A stretch of DNA of 64,000 nucleotides, from assembly GCF_008180865.1 (NCBI RefSeq), contig NZ_VTEX01000003.1, positions 250,501 to 314,500 of the forward strand, in the 5' to 3' direction. Each line of letters opens with the position of its first letter. Position 1 is the first letter of the stretch. This DNA is from Rossellomorea aquimaris. Its GTDB lineage: Bacteria > Bacillota > Bacilli > Bacillales > Bacillaceae_B. Under the pieces are notes generated by a model. That model was not told the DNA's origin, did not search any database, and was given only the letters and a program-made list of their open reading frames with translations. A program made the position numbers and the translations under genes. Below are positions 45,810-54,892 of the stretch, piece by piece.

Positions 45810-47075
45810 TCAATATATTTCTTGGTATTCATTTATACCTAACAGTTTTATATATTTGTTTCTTTGGTCATCTGACGCATGGTTCCTGTATTTCCAGTAA
45901 ATGAAAAGACATTTTTTAAATCTCTCTATATTACCTATTTGATTTGCTGTATTCGCCACATTCAATAGTTCATCCAATCCTTCCGGCAATAGTAGAGTTT
46001 CACACTGGTATAGAGCATAGGCGTACCGAAAATCTAAATTCACTTTCTGCTTCAGCCACAGTTCTCCACCAAAAGACATGTCATCAATGATATGTTGATA
46101 CCAATCCAAAAGCCGTTTCGCTTCCTCAATACGGTTCAATTGAACATATGCCTCGAGCACCTTTGGCAAACCAACATACGTATCCTCTCTACCTTCTAAC
46201 CAAGCAAGATACTCATCTGCATACTCCAAATGTCCAAAATCTAAATAAGCAGCAAACCGGTTGCCGGCGGCTATTTCAGCAAAATATTCGTTTTCTTGAG
46301 CATATTGAGAAGTAAGAGCCAATACTTCTTCAAGTGAACCCCCCAGGCGTACCAATGCAAAACTTTTATACATTAGAGCTCTTGCATAATACTCGCCCTC
46401 CTTGATCATGTTTTCCAATCTCTCAGCGTAATACAGGACTTCTTTCCATTGCTCACGTCGATAGTAATACGCTGTAATCCATAAATACGCTTCCATTCTA
46501 ACTTCTCTTGGCAAACACATCAGATGCTCTAACACATGTGTAAGTGCCATTTGTGCGTTCTCAGTCATTCTCAGAATGTAAAATCGCCTAAAATAACTGG
46601 TTGCCAGTTGTGTTGAGAAATCATTCGATTCATTTTTAATGATCAATTCGTACAGGGGTAACGCCTTCTCCTCTTTTTTCGCTTTTAATAGCTTCTCTGC
46701 GACGGAAAAAATATAGGACAAATAGTTGGTTCGGTTCGTGTCTGACGTTTCTGCTGTCATGATAAGCAACAGATCACTCTTCTGTTTTTCATAACCAAGC
46801 GTTATACACTTATACAGGAACTGAATACTTCTACGTTTGTCCAATAATTGGTTCTCGTTAAAGCATTCCTCTACATAAAACGGATAAAGAGAACCTTCCA
46901 CTAACCCTAGAGCATTTGTAATGGCATCTAGATGTTTTAGTGAAAGTGGTTGCTTGTGATTGAAAGTCCGACTAATATCACTCATATGAATCCCCGAGCG
47001 TTGTGCTAAGTCTATTTTTCTCCATCCAACCTCTTTCATAGAGTGCTGAATCTTCTGAAATAAAGTTGCATTCAT
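45810..47075 (-). CDS. HTH plus TPR-like regulator, second subfamily (421 aa)
   Basis: The ATG at 47075 (MNATLFQKIQHSMKEVGWRK) follows AGGTG by six bases; the GTG three codons earlier overlaps it. HTH DLAQRSGIHMSDISRTFNHK at about residues 23-42. The helical body is collinear with the 25866 protein over the full length (KRRSIQFLYKC, SYFRRFYILRMTENAQMAL, YADEYLAWLEGREDTYVGLP, KVNLDFRYAYALYQCE). Directly upstream of protease 41458 on the same strand, with the 38-nt dyad both before this gene and before that protease. This is the clearest regulator-target pair in the window, though direct binding is inference. Confidence 0.75.
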   Translation of the reverse strand: MNATLFQKIQHSMKEVGWRKIDLAQRSGIHMSDISRTFNHKQPLSLKHLDAITNALGLVEGSLYPFYVEECFNENQLLDKRRSIQFLYKCITLGYEKQKSDLLLIMTAETSDTNRTNYLSYIFSVAEKLLKAKKEEKALPLYELIIKNESNDFSTQLATSYFRRFYILRMTENAQMALTHVLEHLMCLPREVRMEAYLWITAYYYRREQWKEVLYYAERLENMIKEGEYYARALMYKSFALVRLGGSLEEVLALTSQYAQENEYFAEIAAGNRFAAYLDFGHLEYADEYLAWLEGREDTYVGLPKVLEAYVQLNRIEEAKRLLDWYQHIIDDMSFGGELWLKQKVNLDFRYAYALYQCETLLLPEGLDELLNVANTANQIGNIERFKKCLFIYWKYRNHASDDQRNKYIKLLGINEYQEIY

Positions 47076-47166
47076 TTTTCTCACCTGCTATTCGCATTCT
47101 AATTCTTTCTTTCCTCTGTGGGCACTATAAGATTTCATTTCTCACTAACCAGTTAGTTTCCATTTC

Positions 47167-47215
47167 ATTCTATAGAGATTTGAGATGATATTATTTCTGA
47201 GGAATTTCATCAAAT
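47167..47215 (-). promoter_or_regulatory. 38-nt dyad operator and -10 of regulator 45810
   Basis: The minus strand starts ATTTGATGAAATTCC, with the other half CTCAAAT; dyad 47178-47215. TAGAAT (47167-47172) follows at exactly 5 bp, as at 45650 and 25770. Confidence 0.55.
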
Positions 47216-47295
47216 TTATTTAGTCTTTCATTGCTGATAAATCCATCAGTCAGAGTTATCATTCGTTCTGGTGAACTTAGCATTTTCTTTATACA

Positions 47296-47333
47296 AGAAA
47301 AGAGGGGCCCCATAGGACACCTCTTTTTCCATT
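47296..47333 (-). terminator. Terminator of protease 47338
   Basis: Minus strand AAAAGAGGTGTCCTATGGGG then CCCCTCTTTTCTTG; 8-bp stem (AAAAGAGG with CCTCTTTT) with inner pairing. Confidence 0.75.
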
Positions 47334-47337
47334 TTTG

Positions 47338-50300
47338 TTATTTTTCTAATTCAAGACCAATTGAGTGAAATAATTTTTCCAGAGTCACCTTGCCATGTTT
47401 TTCTTTTGGTTTTTTATTCTTTTTGGCATCTGGACCTTTTTCTAAGAAATTCTTCTCGATCAAACGCAGATCCGTTTCATCTACTTTGCCATCTTGGTTC
47501 AGGTCACCTTTATTTACTCCAACCCCTTCTTTTCCGTAAGAGAAGACTGTGACGATGGCATCATTAATATCAATCATATGATCTCCATCGACATCACCCG
47601 CCAGATTCATCTTGGATCCTGTTGAAACGAACCTTCCATACTCTTCACCTTTCAATTCAAAACCAGGTATGAATGGCGTGTAGGTCTTTAAATGTCCTGG
47701 GACTTCCACTACGACATTGTATGTCTCACGTGAAGCAGGAACACCTTCGATTGTGTATTTCCCTCTTGAGTCGATGCTGCCTTCATATTTTTTACCAGCC
47801 GGTGATAAGGCGTATACCTTCGATCCGATATTTTGAGCAACACCAGTGGGTAAAGTAAGATTGCCACTACCACTTTTCTTCATAAATGCTTCTGGTTTAA
47901 TATACCCTTCGATCCTTGTATGTTTGGACACGAAATCAAATGATGAAGTGCTGTAATAAGGAAGAGATACCGCCTCATCTTCACCGACCTTTGTGTAACT
48001 TGACTGTGTTACATCAAGTTTGTCATATCCATAAAACCAGTCATCTTTATTGACCTTGAACGTAACATCTACCATAGGCATATCACCATCCAAACCTGAG
48101 TACCCTTCTCCGTTCAATGAAGCTCCTACTTTGACGGTCTGGTAATATCCTGGACTGCCTTCAACAGGGTCTTGAAGTGATGCTTGAAGTCCGTTTTCTT
48201 CTGCATAGGCTTTAAATTCATCATTCAGCTTTGCCGATTCGAATGAGTACATTTCTCCTTTATATTGAATCGTGTACTCTCCGGAAATAAGGTCTTTTAC
48301 GTTATTCAAGCTCAGAGTCATGGTCACTGTATCGTCTATCCCGACTTCTTTCTTGTTGTAGTCAGACGTTACATACTCAGTGCCCTCTTGTAAGAAGATA
48401 TATCTTTGGTAATTTACATTCATTGCCATATCAGCACCAGCTAAACTTAATCTTAATGGTCCATCTGCAATATCAGAAGGTTCGATTCCAAACTGAGTAT
48501 CCCCTTCTGAATCCGCTGAAGGGAAACAACAATTATAATACTCACGGGATCCCGTTGCTATCAAAAATTTGTTCGATGATTGATCATAATCCATACCTTT
48601 TAATTGTAAAACACCTACTGTTGAGTCCTGCACATTTCCATGAATCCAGAATGCATTCTTCCCAAACTCTTCTGTGTACATATCTTCACTGATTTCATAC
48701 ACATCAGGAGCTTTATCAAATGTCACTTGGGGTTTTGTATTGTCAACGATGACAGGAGTATCGATTGTATACGTTTTTCCTTCTTCATCATACCCTATGA
48801 ACTCTAATTCATAGTCCCCTTCAGGCAAATCAACGGATTGTTCTGATATCGGATTTTGTTCGTCATTTGTAAATGGATAAACGACTCCAGCAAAAACAGA
48901 AGGAATGTAGTATCGGTAGTCAGGCTTTACATTCGCTTGTTGAAGGGAAGCAATGAATCCAATAGCTTCACCTGATTGTCCATCTTTCACCACAATGTCT
49001 ATCCTCGTCAGCGGGTTTTTCATTTGAAATGCTGCTGTGATGAACGGGTTGTAGTACTGCCACTTTGGTGTATTATTTGCTAGTGTTGGCCGGTCTGTTT
49101 CAAGATAGTCGAACCCTTTTCCCGTGACTCGAATAGCAAACGGAACCTGGTACGTTTCACTCGCGTCATTTGCATTCGTCAAATGAATATACCCTTCATA
49201 ACGGCCTTCTTCTGCATCTTCTGGAACTGTGATCGTTGGTGAAATCTCTTTCGAATCGCTTGCAGCAACCGATACACTCGTCGGAAAGTCTAAATGAATA
49301 CCGTTTTCGGCAGAATCCTTGATGCCTGTACGTTCACCATGGTATTCGACTTCTACCTTGAATGACTTTTCTTCTCCACCATCGTTCTCGATGATCATGT
49401 TTCTGTCTGCTTTAATTCCATTGTCATCTTTGTAGTGACTTCCGAAAGAGATGGATGCCGTCTCTTCATCAATCTCTACCTCTTTGCCATTTTCATTTAG
49501 ACTTTTTGTTGTATCCATCACTTTGATGGATACATCGGCATGTACCGCCTCATAGGCATCGACTCGTCCCGCTCCTTGTTCGAAAACGGATACGTCACCA
49601 TTCAAGTCTTCTGCCGTGTTCATCAGGGCAGCTTTTACATCAAACGGTGTCAGTTCTGAATTTTCTTCAAGCAAGAGGGCAGCCACTCCTGCAACGTGAG
49701 GAGCTGCCATCGAAGTTCCCTGTAGACGGGCATAGGCTGAAGAGTAATCTACTCCTTCTTCTGGACTGTTGATATATTCAGGAATAGTTGAGAAGATCGC
49801 TACCCCAGGTGCCACAACATCCGGTTTTATATCATAGCTGCCACCCACAGGACCTCTTGAACTGAAGGCAGCCAAGTTGTCCCCTTCAGTTTGAACGCTT
49901 GCTAAATCCCCAAACGTGAGGGATACGTTATCTCCCAACCCTTTCAAATGCTCTCCATCAGCTTTTGTCATACGAAAGGTCGGAACGAGTTCTGAACCTT
50001 CCCCTAAATAAGAAGGAATATTTCCGTCAGCATTATTGTAGATAATAACAGCTTCTGCCCCTGCTTCTTTCGCATGTTTCACTTTATCTACAAAGGTAAT
50101 TTCCCCTCGTTGAATCAGAGCGATTTTTCCTTTTAACTCTTTCCCTTCGAAATCAGCTTCATAACCAAGTCCAGCGAAAACCACTTGTTTGGACTGATTT
50201 TCTAGAGTGGTTAAATCATCGGAAAAATTCTTCCCCATTAATAAGACGTTTTCAAATGTTTCACCATTAACACTCATGAATCTGAAGGTAGGAATATCCA

Positions 50301-51516
50301 TGGCAAAATCACTTGCCCCAACCGTAATTCCGAGCGCCGCCGCACCAGGAGCTCCAAGGGTTCCTTCATTCGGGCCACTGTTCCCGGCCGCCACAACTGT
50401 CACCACTCCCGATAGCATTGCATTGTTAACTGCTACAGAGGTTGGATATAATGGATCGTTAGTAGACGCTCCTAATGAAAGATTGATGACATCCATTCCA
50501 TCAGCTATGGCTTTGTCAATTCCTGCAAGGATCCCTGCTGTCGCTCCCGATCCATATGGTCCAAGAACACGATAGCCATAAAGGTCTACGTTCGGTGCTA
50601 CCCCTTTTACGGCATAATCAACCGAATTTTGTTGGTCCCCCGCGATGGTCCCTGACACATGTGTTCCATGTTCGGTATAATAAGCAGATCCCGAATTTGG
50701 ATTGATTTCAGGTAGACCGGAGTTTTTCCAATCTTCATAGGTTGCTTCCATTGGATCGTTATCGTTATCAACGAAATCATATCCACCTTTATATACATCC
50801 TTTAAATCAGGGTGGTTATAATCAATTCCTGTGTCCAGTACCCCAACCTTGATGCCTTCACCTGTCACGTTTTCAGCATGAAGCTTGTCCACATTGATTT
50901 GAGGGATACTATCCATCATTTTCGATTCGGAAGCTTCCCCTTCCATATCCGGAAGATCAAGCTGAACCTCTTCATCTTTCCATACCCGTTTCACTACCCC
51001 GGAATCCAGTAAACTCTCAATCTCATTTCCCGGGATGGACATCGCTACACCATTAATGGCAGAACGATATTCTTTCTTGATTTTCGCCTCTTGTAATCCA
51101 GGGCTTGCACTCTTTTTATTTTTCATAGAATGGAAGTTTTGTTTAAATTCACTGTGAGATTTCTCTACCTTTTCAGCCGCTGCTTTAGTAGTCGTACCGG
51201 CTACCTTAGCCGCCTGCTTCATCACTTCAACTTTGGCAGGTGCCTGTTTAAATTCAACGATTACATCAACAAGCCCTTCACTTTCCGTATTGATATTCGG
51301 AGCGATTTCAAAATCCGGTTTTGCTTCAATCTGTTTCAGAGCCATTCTTTGCTCATCCGATAGACTCATCAACGTCTCTTCTACATCTTTTATCTGTGTG
51401 AACTTAGACGTACCAGGCGCATTTTCTGCCCTAACGTTAAATGGAATTCCTGATGTACCTAATAGACTTGCAGCCAGTGCAACCGTCAAGATTTTAGCTG
51501 AACGCTTCTTATTCAT
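47338..51516 (-). CDS. Secreted S8 protease with cohesin-like and dockerin modules (1392 aa)
   Basis: Signal peptide about 1-30 (TVALAASLLGTSGIPFNVRA-EN). Helix LSDEQRMALKQI. I9 about 80-190. Triad motifs VLDTGIDYNHPDL, EHGTHVSG, AAGNSG, and QGTSMAAPH (Gln replaces the usual Ser before GTSMA). PA insert AEAVIIYNNADGNIPSYLGEG. Cohesin-like domain about 1049-1180 (VGIDDTVTMTLSLNNVKDL; DMPMVDVTFKV). Dockerin about 1303-1349 (DVDGDHMIDIND; DLNQDGKVDETD). Lys-rich spacer NKKPKEKHGK and tail LEKLFHSIGLE. Paralogue of 28646. The upstream 341 bp has only a degenerate half of the 38-nt dyad (GAATTTTCC, then ATCAAA at matching spacing, then TACTAT). Confidence 0.88.
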   Translation of the reverse strand: MNKKRSAKILTVALAASLLGTSGIPFNVRAENAPGTSKFTQIKDVEETLMSLSDEQRMALKQIEAKPDFEIAPNINTESEGLVDVIVEFKQAPAKVEVMKQAAKVAGTTTKAAAEKVEKSHSEFKQNFHSMKNKKSASPGLQEAKIKKEYRSAINGVAMSIPGNEIESLLDSGVVKRVWKDEEVQLDLPDMEGEASESKMMDSIPQINVDKLHAENVTGEGIKVGVLDTGIDYNHPDLKDVYKGGYDFVDNDNDPMEATYEDWKNSGLPEINPNSGSAYYTEHGTHVSGTIAGDQQNSVDYAVKGVAPNVDLYGYRVLGPYGSGATAGILAGIDKAIADGMDVINLSLGASTNDPLYPTSVAVNNAMLSGVVTVVAAGNSGPNEGTLGAPGAAALGITVGASDFAMDIPTFRFMSVNGETFENVLLMGKNFSDDLTTLENQSKQVVFAGLGYEADFEGKELKGKIALIQRGEITFVDKVKHAKEAGAEAVIIYNNADGNIPSYLGEGSELVPTFRMTKADGEHLKGLGDNVSLTFGDLASVQTEGDNLAAFSSRGPVGGSYDIKPDVVAPGVAIFSTIPEYINSPEEGVDYSSAYARLQGTSMAAPHVAGVAALLLEENSELTPFDVKAALMNTAEDLNGDVSVFEQGAGRVDAYEAVHADVSIKVMDTTKSLNENGKEVEIDEETASISFGSHYKDDNGIKADRNMIIENDGGEEKSFKVEVEYHGERTGIKDSAENGIHLDFPTSVSVAASDSKEISPTITVPEDAEEGRYEGYIHLTNANDASETYQVPFAIRVTGKGFDYLETDRPTLANNTPKWQYYNPFITAAFQMKNPLTRIDIVVKDGQSGEAIGFIASLQQANVKPDYRYYIPSVFAGVVYPFTNDEQNPISEQSVDLPEGDYELEFIGYDEEGKTYTIDTPVIVDNTKPQVTFDKAPDVYEISEDMYTEEFGKNAFWIHGNVQDSTVGVLQLKGMDYDQSSNKFLIATGSREYYNCCFPSADSEGDTQFGIEPSDIADGPLRLSLAGADMAMNVNYQRYIFLQEGTEYVTSDYNKKEVGIDDTVTMTLSLNNVKDLISGEYTIQYKGEMYSFESAKLNDEFKAYAEENGLQASLQDPVEGSPGYYQTVKVGASLNGEGYSGLDGDMPMVDVTFKVNKDDWFYGYDKLDVTQSSYTKVGEDEAVSLPYYSTSSFDFVSKHTRIEGYIKPEAFMKKSGSGNLTLPTGVAQNIGSKVYALSPAGKKYEGSIDSRGKYTIEGVPASRETYNVVVEVPGHLKTYTPFIPGFELKGEEYGRFVSTGSKMNLAGDVDGDHMIDINDAIVTVFSYGKEGVGVNKGDLNQDGKVDETDLRLIEKNFLEKGPDAKKNKKPKEKHGKVTLEKLFHSIGLELEK

Positions 51517-51808
51517 ACTCTTCCCCCTCTGATATTCATCCGTGACGCAAATTTGTTTACAACCTAAATAGTAATCTTTTTTGATAAGTCTGTTAATTGG
51601 GAAAATTCTTTACGCATCCCGAAACTTCTCTCAAGTTCCTGTTCATTTCATGGAGTCATTAGCGTAACTTAAGAGGTCAGGGTAGGGTGAAAGTTGGGAA
51701 AGTTTCTAATGAAGAAGTAATTATACCTATATAGTTATATTCCTATCTCACAAAACAGGTATATCCTACTATTCGAGAAGGGTGTTTAACACCTATTAAA
51801 TTTCATAA
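51517..51808. other. Intergenic region upstream of protease 47338
   Basis: No gene supported. On the minus strand GAATTTTCC (about 51599-51607), then ATCAAA 15 nt on, then TACTAT echo the dyad promoters but lack the distal ATTTGAT. A short GGTGTTTAACACC palindrome lies at about 51780-51793. Confidence 0.35.
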
Positions 51809-51848
51809 AAAATCAAAAACAAGCAACCATTAACAGTTGCTTGCTTAA
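51809..51848 (-). terminator. Terminator of regulator 51858
   Basis: Minus strand AAGCAACTGTTAATGGTTGC then TTGTTTTTGATTTTTT; 7-8 bp stem with T-rich tail. Confidence 0.8.
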
Positions 51849-51857
51849 ACGTTTCAT

Positions 51858-53117
51858 TTATATTGGTTCATTATGGTTAAAGATCAATTTTTTTAATAGT
51901 TCATTGGATAAATGAAGATATTGATTGGAAGAAATCAGGTCTCCCTTTTCTTTAAAATATACCGCTAATCGCTCCGAAAATGTTGCGGCCTTATAGAGAT
52001 CATATTGTTTCATCATAGGCAGACCACGATCGATTAAAAAATCGCTAAGCCGTTTGTCATCCTTTATCGCATCTAAATACAACACCATCAATTCTACATA
52101 CTTACTGGACTGCTGATCTTTAATATCTCTTAGATGTTCCTGTAATAGATTAATCGCCCGTTCATTCTCTTTCAACTCCATCAATACTTGTACCAATTCC
52201 ACCAATGTGCCATAATAACTGATTGTTTGCTTCTTTTTCAATGTGAGCGACTTGGAGAAATACTCTAACGACTCTTGAAGCCTTCCTTTTTTCTTATTTA
52301 ATAAACCGAAATTATGAAGAGCTGTAATCTTCGTTTCGTCATCTTTTAACATCTCTGCATCGTTTAAGGCCGTATGCAGCAGGACTTCTGCGCGTTCAAG
52401 ATCGTTAATATAAATTAAATTAGCTGAAAGTCCTATTTTCACATGAAGGATCCGTAAGATATTCCCTGTGTTCTGAAAGATTCGCAAAGCCTTGTGGGAA
52501 TAGTGAAGAGACAACGTAAAATGCTTCAATAGCCCATGATTGGCCGCTTTATAATAATAATAATCTGTCACTTTTTCACTATACAGATCGGCTTTACCCT
52601 CTATTTTATCAAAGATGATAATCGCCTTGGAATATTGCTGTTTCTGTCCATAATAGATCCCCTGAAAGAACTCCCAGAGATATTTTTCAAACGAAGAAAA
52701 CTTGCTCATATTCTTTTTTAATCCTAGAGAAGCCTGTTCATATTCGGTCGGGTTATTTGTGAATAATAGATATCGAAGCATGTAAAGTTCATATAAGTAA
52801 ACCATTTCCGTACATTGAATATAGTCTCTATGCTTTTCCAACTCATGATATAGTCTTTCGGCATGATCTCGATGAAGTCTTTCGATCGCTTCATAGAATT
52901 GCGCCAACTGCTTTTTTAAATACAGCGTTTTTGCCGTTTCCTCTTCGATCGATACACCGAGTCGTTTACAAAGTAATTCTAATGTTTCCAGGTTCCCCTC
53001 TTTAGAACTATTCTCAATCTTACTTAGGTGAGTCGTTGAACATATCCCTTTGCAAAGTTGCTCTTGTGTTTTATTTTGTTTTTTTCGATGATAGTAGATA
53101 ATTCTGCCGATAGACAT
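51858..53117 (-). CDS. HTH_XRE plus TPR-repeat regulator, RNPP-like (419 aa)
   Basis: HTH at residues about 6-40 (YYHRKKQNKTQEQLCKGICS, then THLSKIENSS). The remainder has well-formed TPR-type helices (YYKAANHGLLKHFTLSLHYS; LHNFGLLNKKKGRLQESLEY; LYKAATFSERLAVYFKEKGD). GGGGG lies ten bases before ATG. Upstream of protease 47338 on the same strand with a terminator between. Its own promoter region (53118-53290) is AT-rich and shows neither the C-run box nor the dyad. By architecture a PlcR/NprR-type regulator; no pheromone gene found nearby. Confidence 0.8.
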   Translation of the reverse strand: MSIGRIIYYHRKKQNKTQEQLCKGICSTTHLSKIENSSKEGNLETLELLCKRLGVSIEEETAKTLYLKKQLAQFYEAIERLHRDHAERLYHELEKHRDYIQCTEMVYLYELYMLRYLLFTNNPTEYEQASLGLKKNMSKFSSFEKYLWEFFQGIYYGQKQQYSKAIIIFDKIEGKADLYSEKVTDYYYYKAANHGLLKHFTLSLHYSHKALRIFQNTGNILRILHVKIGLSANLIYINDLERAEVLLHTALNDAEMLKDDETKITALHNFGLLNKKKGRLQESLEYFSKSLTLKKKQTISYYGTLVELVQVLMELKENERAINLLQEHLRDIKDQQSSKYVELMVLYLDAIKDDKRLSDFLIDRGLPMMKQYDLYKAATFSERLAVYFKEKGDLISSNQYLHLSNELLKKLIFNHNEPI

Positions 53118-53292
53118 CGTGTCACTTCCCCCTTGTATATATCTATCATTATACAGGGGAAATAGATATCATATAAGCTATTATAGTTAAGTATCTATCC
53201 TTATAGATGTGGATTAACTATATAATTTTTATAATTATATATTTTTACCTTTTAATGTAATATGGTATATCCCAAGTAAGATTCATAAATAG

Positions 53293-53330
53293 AAAAAGAG
53301 AAACTCCTCTTTTAACAAAGAAGGTTTCTC
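53293..53330 (-). terminator. Terminator of aspartase gene
   Basis: Minus strand AGAGAAACCTTC...GAGGAGTTTCTCT followed by TTTTCTATTT; 8-bp stem. Confidence 0.8.
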
Positions 53331-53352
53331 TATATTTCATCGCTTATGCATA

Positions 53353-54783
53353 TCAATGACGATCAAATAACACACGACCCGCAATCCCAGGATTCGTCAT
53401 TTCATAAGGATTCAGGATCAAATCAAGCTCTTCCTCAGTCAAAACATCATATTCCAGGCAAAGTTCCCTTACAGACTTCCCTTTTAGAATAGCTTCCCTC
53501 GCAATACGTGATACAACTTCATATCCTAAGTGAGGATTGACCGCAGTAATGATTCCCACACTATTTTCCACATACTCTTTCATACGTGTCTCATTCGCTT
53601 CAATTCCCACAAGACAATTGTCCGTAAAGCTTCTGAACGCATTGTTCATGATACTGATGGATTGAAGGAGGTTGAATACGAGTACAGGCTCCATCACATT
53701 CAATTCAAGCTGGCCTGCTTCTGATGCCAAGGAGATGGTCTGATCATTTCCCATGACCTGAAAGGCTACTTGATTGATCAGTTCCGGCATGACCGGATTC
53801 ACTTTACCAGGCATAATGGAAGAACCAGGCTGTCTGGATGGCAATGAAATTTCACCAAGTCCGGCGCGTGGGCCTGAAGCCATCATGCGCAGGTCATTGG
53901 CGATCTTGGACATATTGACCATACATACCTTCAATGCAGCCGAAACTTCCGTGTATGCGTCGGTATTTTGCGTAGCATCGACAAGGTGCTCAGCCCCGGT
54001 AAGTGGCAAACCACTGATATCAGCCAGATGCTTCACGACACTCTTGATATAAACAGGATCCGCGTTTAATCCAGTTCCTACTGCAGTCGCCCCCATATTT
54101 ACTTCATAGAGGTGATCCCGAGTTCGTCCGATCCGTTTAATATCACGCTCCACCACCCTGCTATACGCTTCAAATTCCTGGCCAAGACGAATCGGAACAG
54201 CATCCTGCAGGTGGGTACGTCCCATTTTAATAACGTGATCAAACTCCTGAGCTTTCTTTTTAAAGGCGTTCAGCATATGTTCCATCGTGACAAGAAGCTT
54301 CTCTAATAATTTCAGCGTGGAAATATGAATCACCGTCGGGAATACGTCATTGGTTGACTGTGACATATTCACATGACTGTTCGGACTTACCTTTCCATAT
54401 TCCCCTTTACGGTGGGACATGAGCTCCAGGGCACGATTGGCGATGACTTCATTAGCGTTCATGTTGATGGAAGTCCCTGCCCCTCTCTGTATGGGATCGA
54501 CGATGAAGAATTCATGGAGCTTCCCTTCCAATATTTCATCAGAAGCTTGCACGATGGCTTGACCGATCCCGTCATAAAGACGTGTGGTTTCCATGTTTGC
54601 CAGTGCTGCCGCTTTCTTCACGACTGCTAAGGCATCGATCATCTCTTTATGGATTTTGTACCCCGTAACCGGAAAGTTTTCCACTGCCCGTAAGGTTTGA
54701 ATTCCATAGTACACATCTTCAGGAACTTCTTTTTCTCCAAGAAAATCTTTTTCTATTCTAAATCCACTAGTGACATTTATCAT
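53353..54783 (-). CDS. aspA: Aspartate ammonia-lyase (aspartase) (476 aa)
   Basis: Deaminates L-aspartate to fumarate and ammonia. Full-length member of the fumarase/aspartase superfamily: N-terminal RIEKDFLGEKEVPEDVYYGI, substrate motif GAGTSINMNANEVIANRA, NVNMSQSTNDVFP-like segment (HVNMSQSTNDVFPT), KMGRTHLQDAVPIRLGQEF, and the superfamily signature GSSIMPGKVNPVMPELI at about residue 320. Very similar in my recollection to Bacillus subtilis AnsB. Monocistronic here, with its own terminator. It would use amino acids released by secreted proteases, but no co-regulation is visible. Confidence 0.95.
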   Translation of the reverse strand: MINVTSGFRIEKDFLGEKEVPEDVYYGIQTLRAVENFPVTGYKIHKEMIDALAVVKKAAALANMETTRLYDGIGQAIVQASDEILEGKLHEFFIVDPIQRGAGTSINMNANEVIANRALELMSHRKGEYGKVSPNSHVNMSQSTNDVFPTVIHISTLKLLEKLLVTMEHMLNAFKKKAQEFDHVIKMGRTHLQDAVPIRLGQEFEAYSRVVERDIKRIGRTRDHLYEVNMGATAVGTGLNADPVYIKSVVKHLADISGLPLTGAEHLVDATQNTDAYTEVSAALKVCMVNMSKIANDLRMMASGPRAGLGEISLPSRQPGSSIMPGKVNPVMPELINQVAFQVMGNDQTISLASEAGQLELNVMEPVLVFNLLQSISIMNNAFRSFTDNCLVGIEANETRMKEYVENSVGIITAVNPHLGYEVVSRIAREAILKGKSVRELCLEYDVLTEEELDLILNPYEMTNPGIAGRVLFDRH

Positions 54784-54817
54784 TTTTTTCTCCTCATTTT
54801 CGAATTACAGTTACTCT

Positions 54818-54837
54818 AATTGATGATTTTATCAATT
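54818..54837. promoter_or_regulatory. Inverted repeat in the aspA leader
   Basis: AATTGAT-GATTTT-ATCAATT, perfect 7-bp arms, about 35 nt before the aspA start; possible operator. Confidence 0.35.
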
Positions 54838-54892
54838 CCTGACACAGTAGGCAACGATTAATGCCAAAACCCCAATAATTTCATTACTCTCC

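Noticed and set aside
1902..53352. Canonical PlcR boxes (TATGNAN4TNCATA) upstream of the proteases
   Set aside because: None seen by eye in the protease promoters; the recurrent motifs are different (C-run and ATTTGAT dyad).
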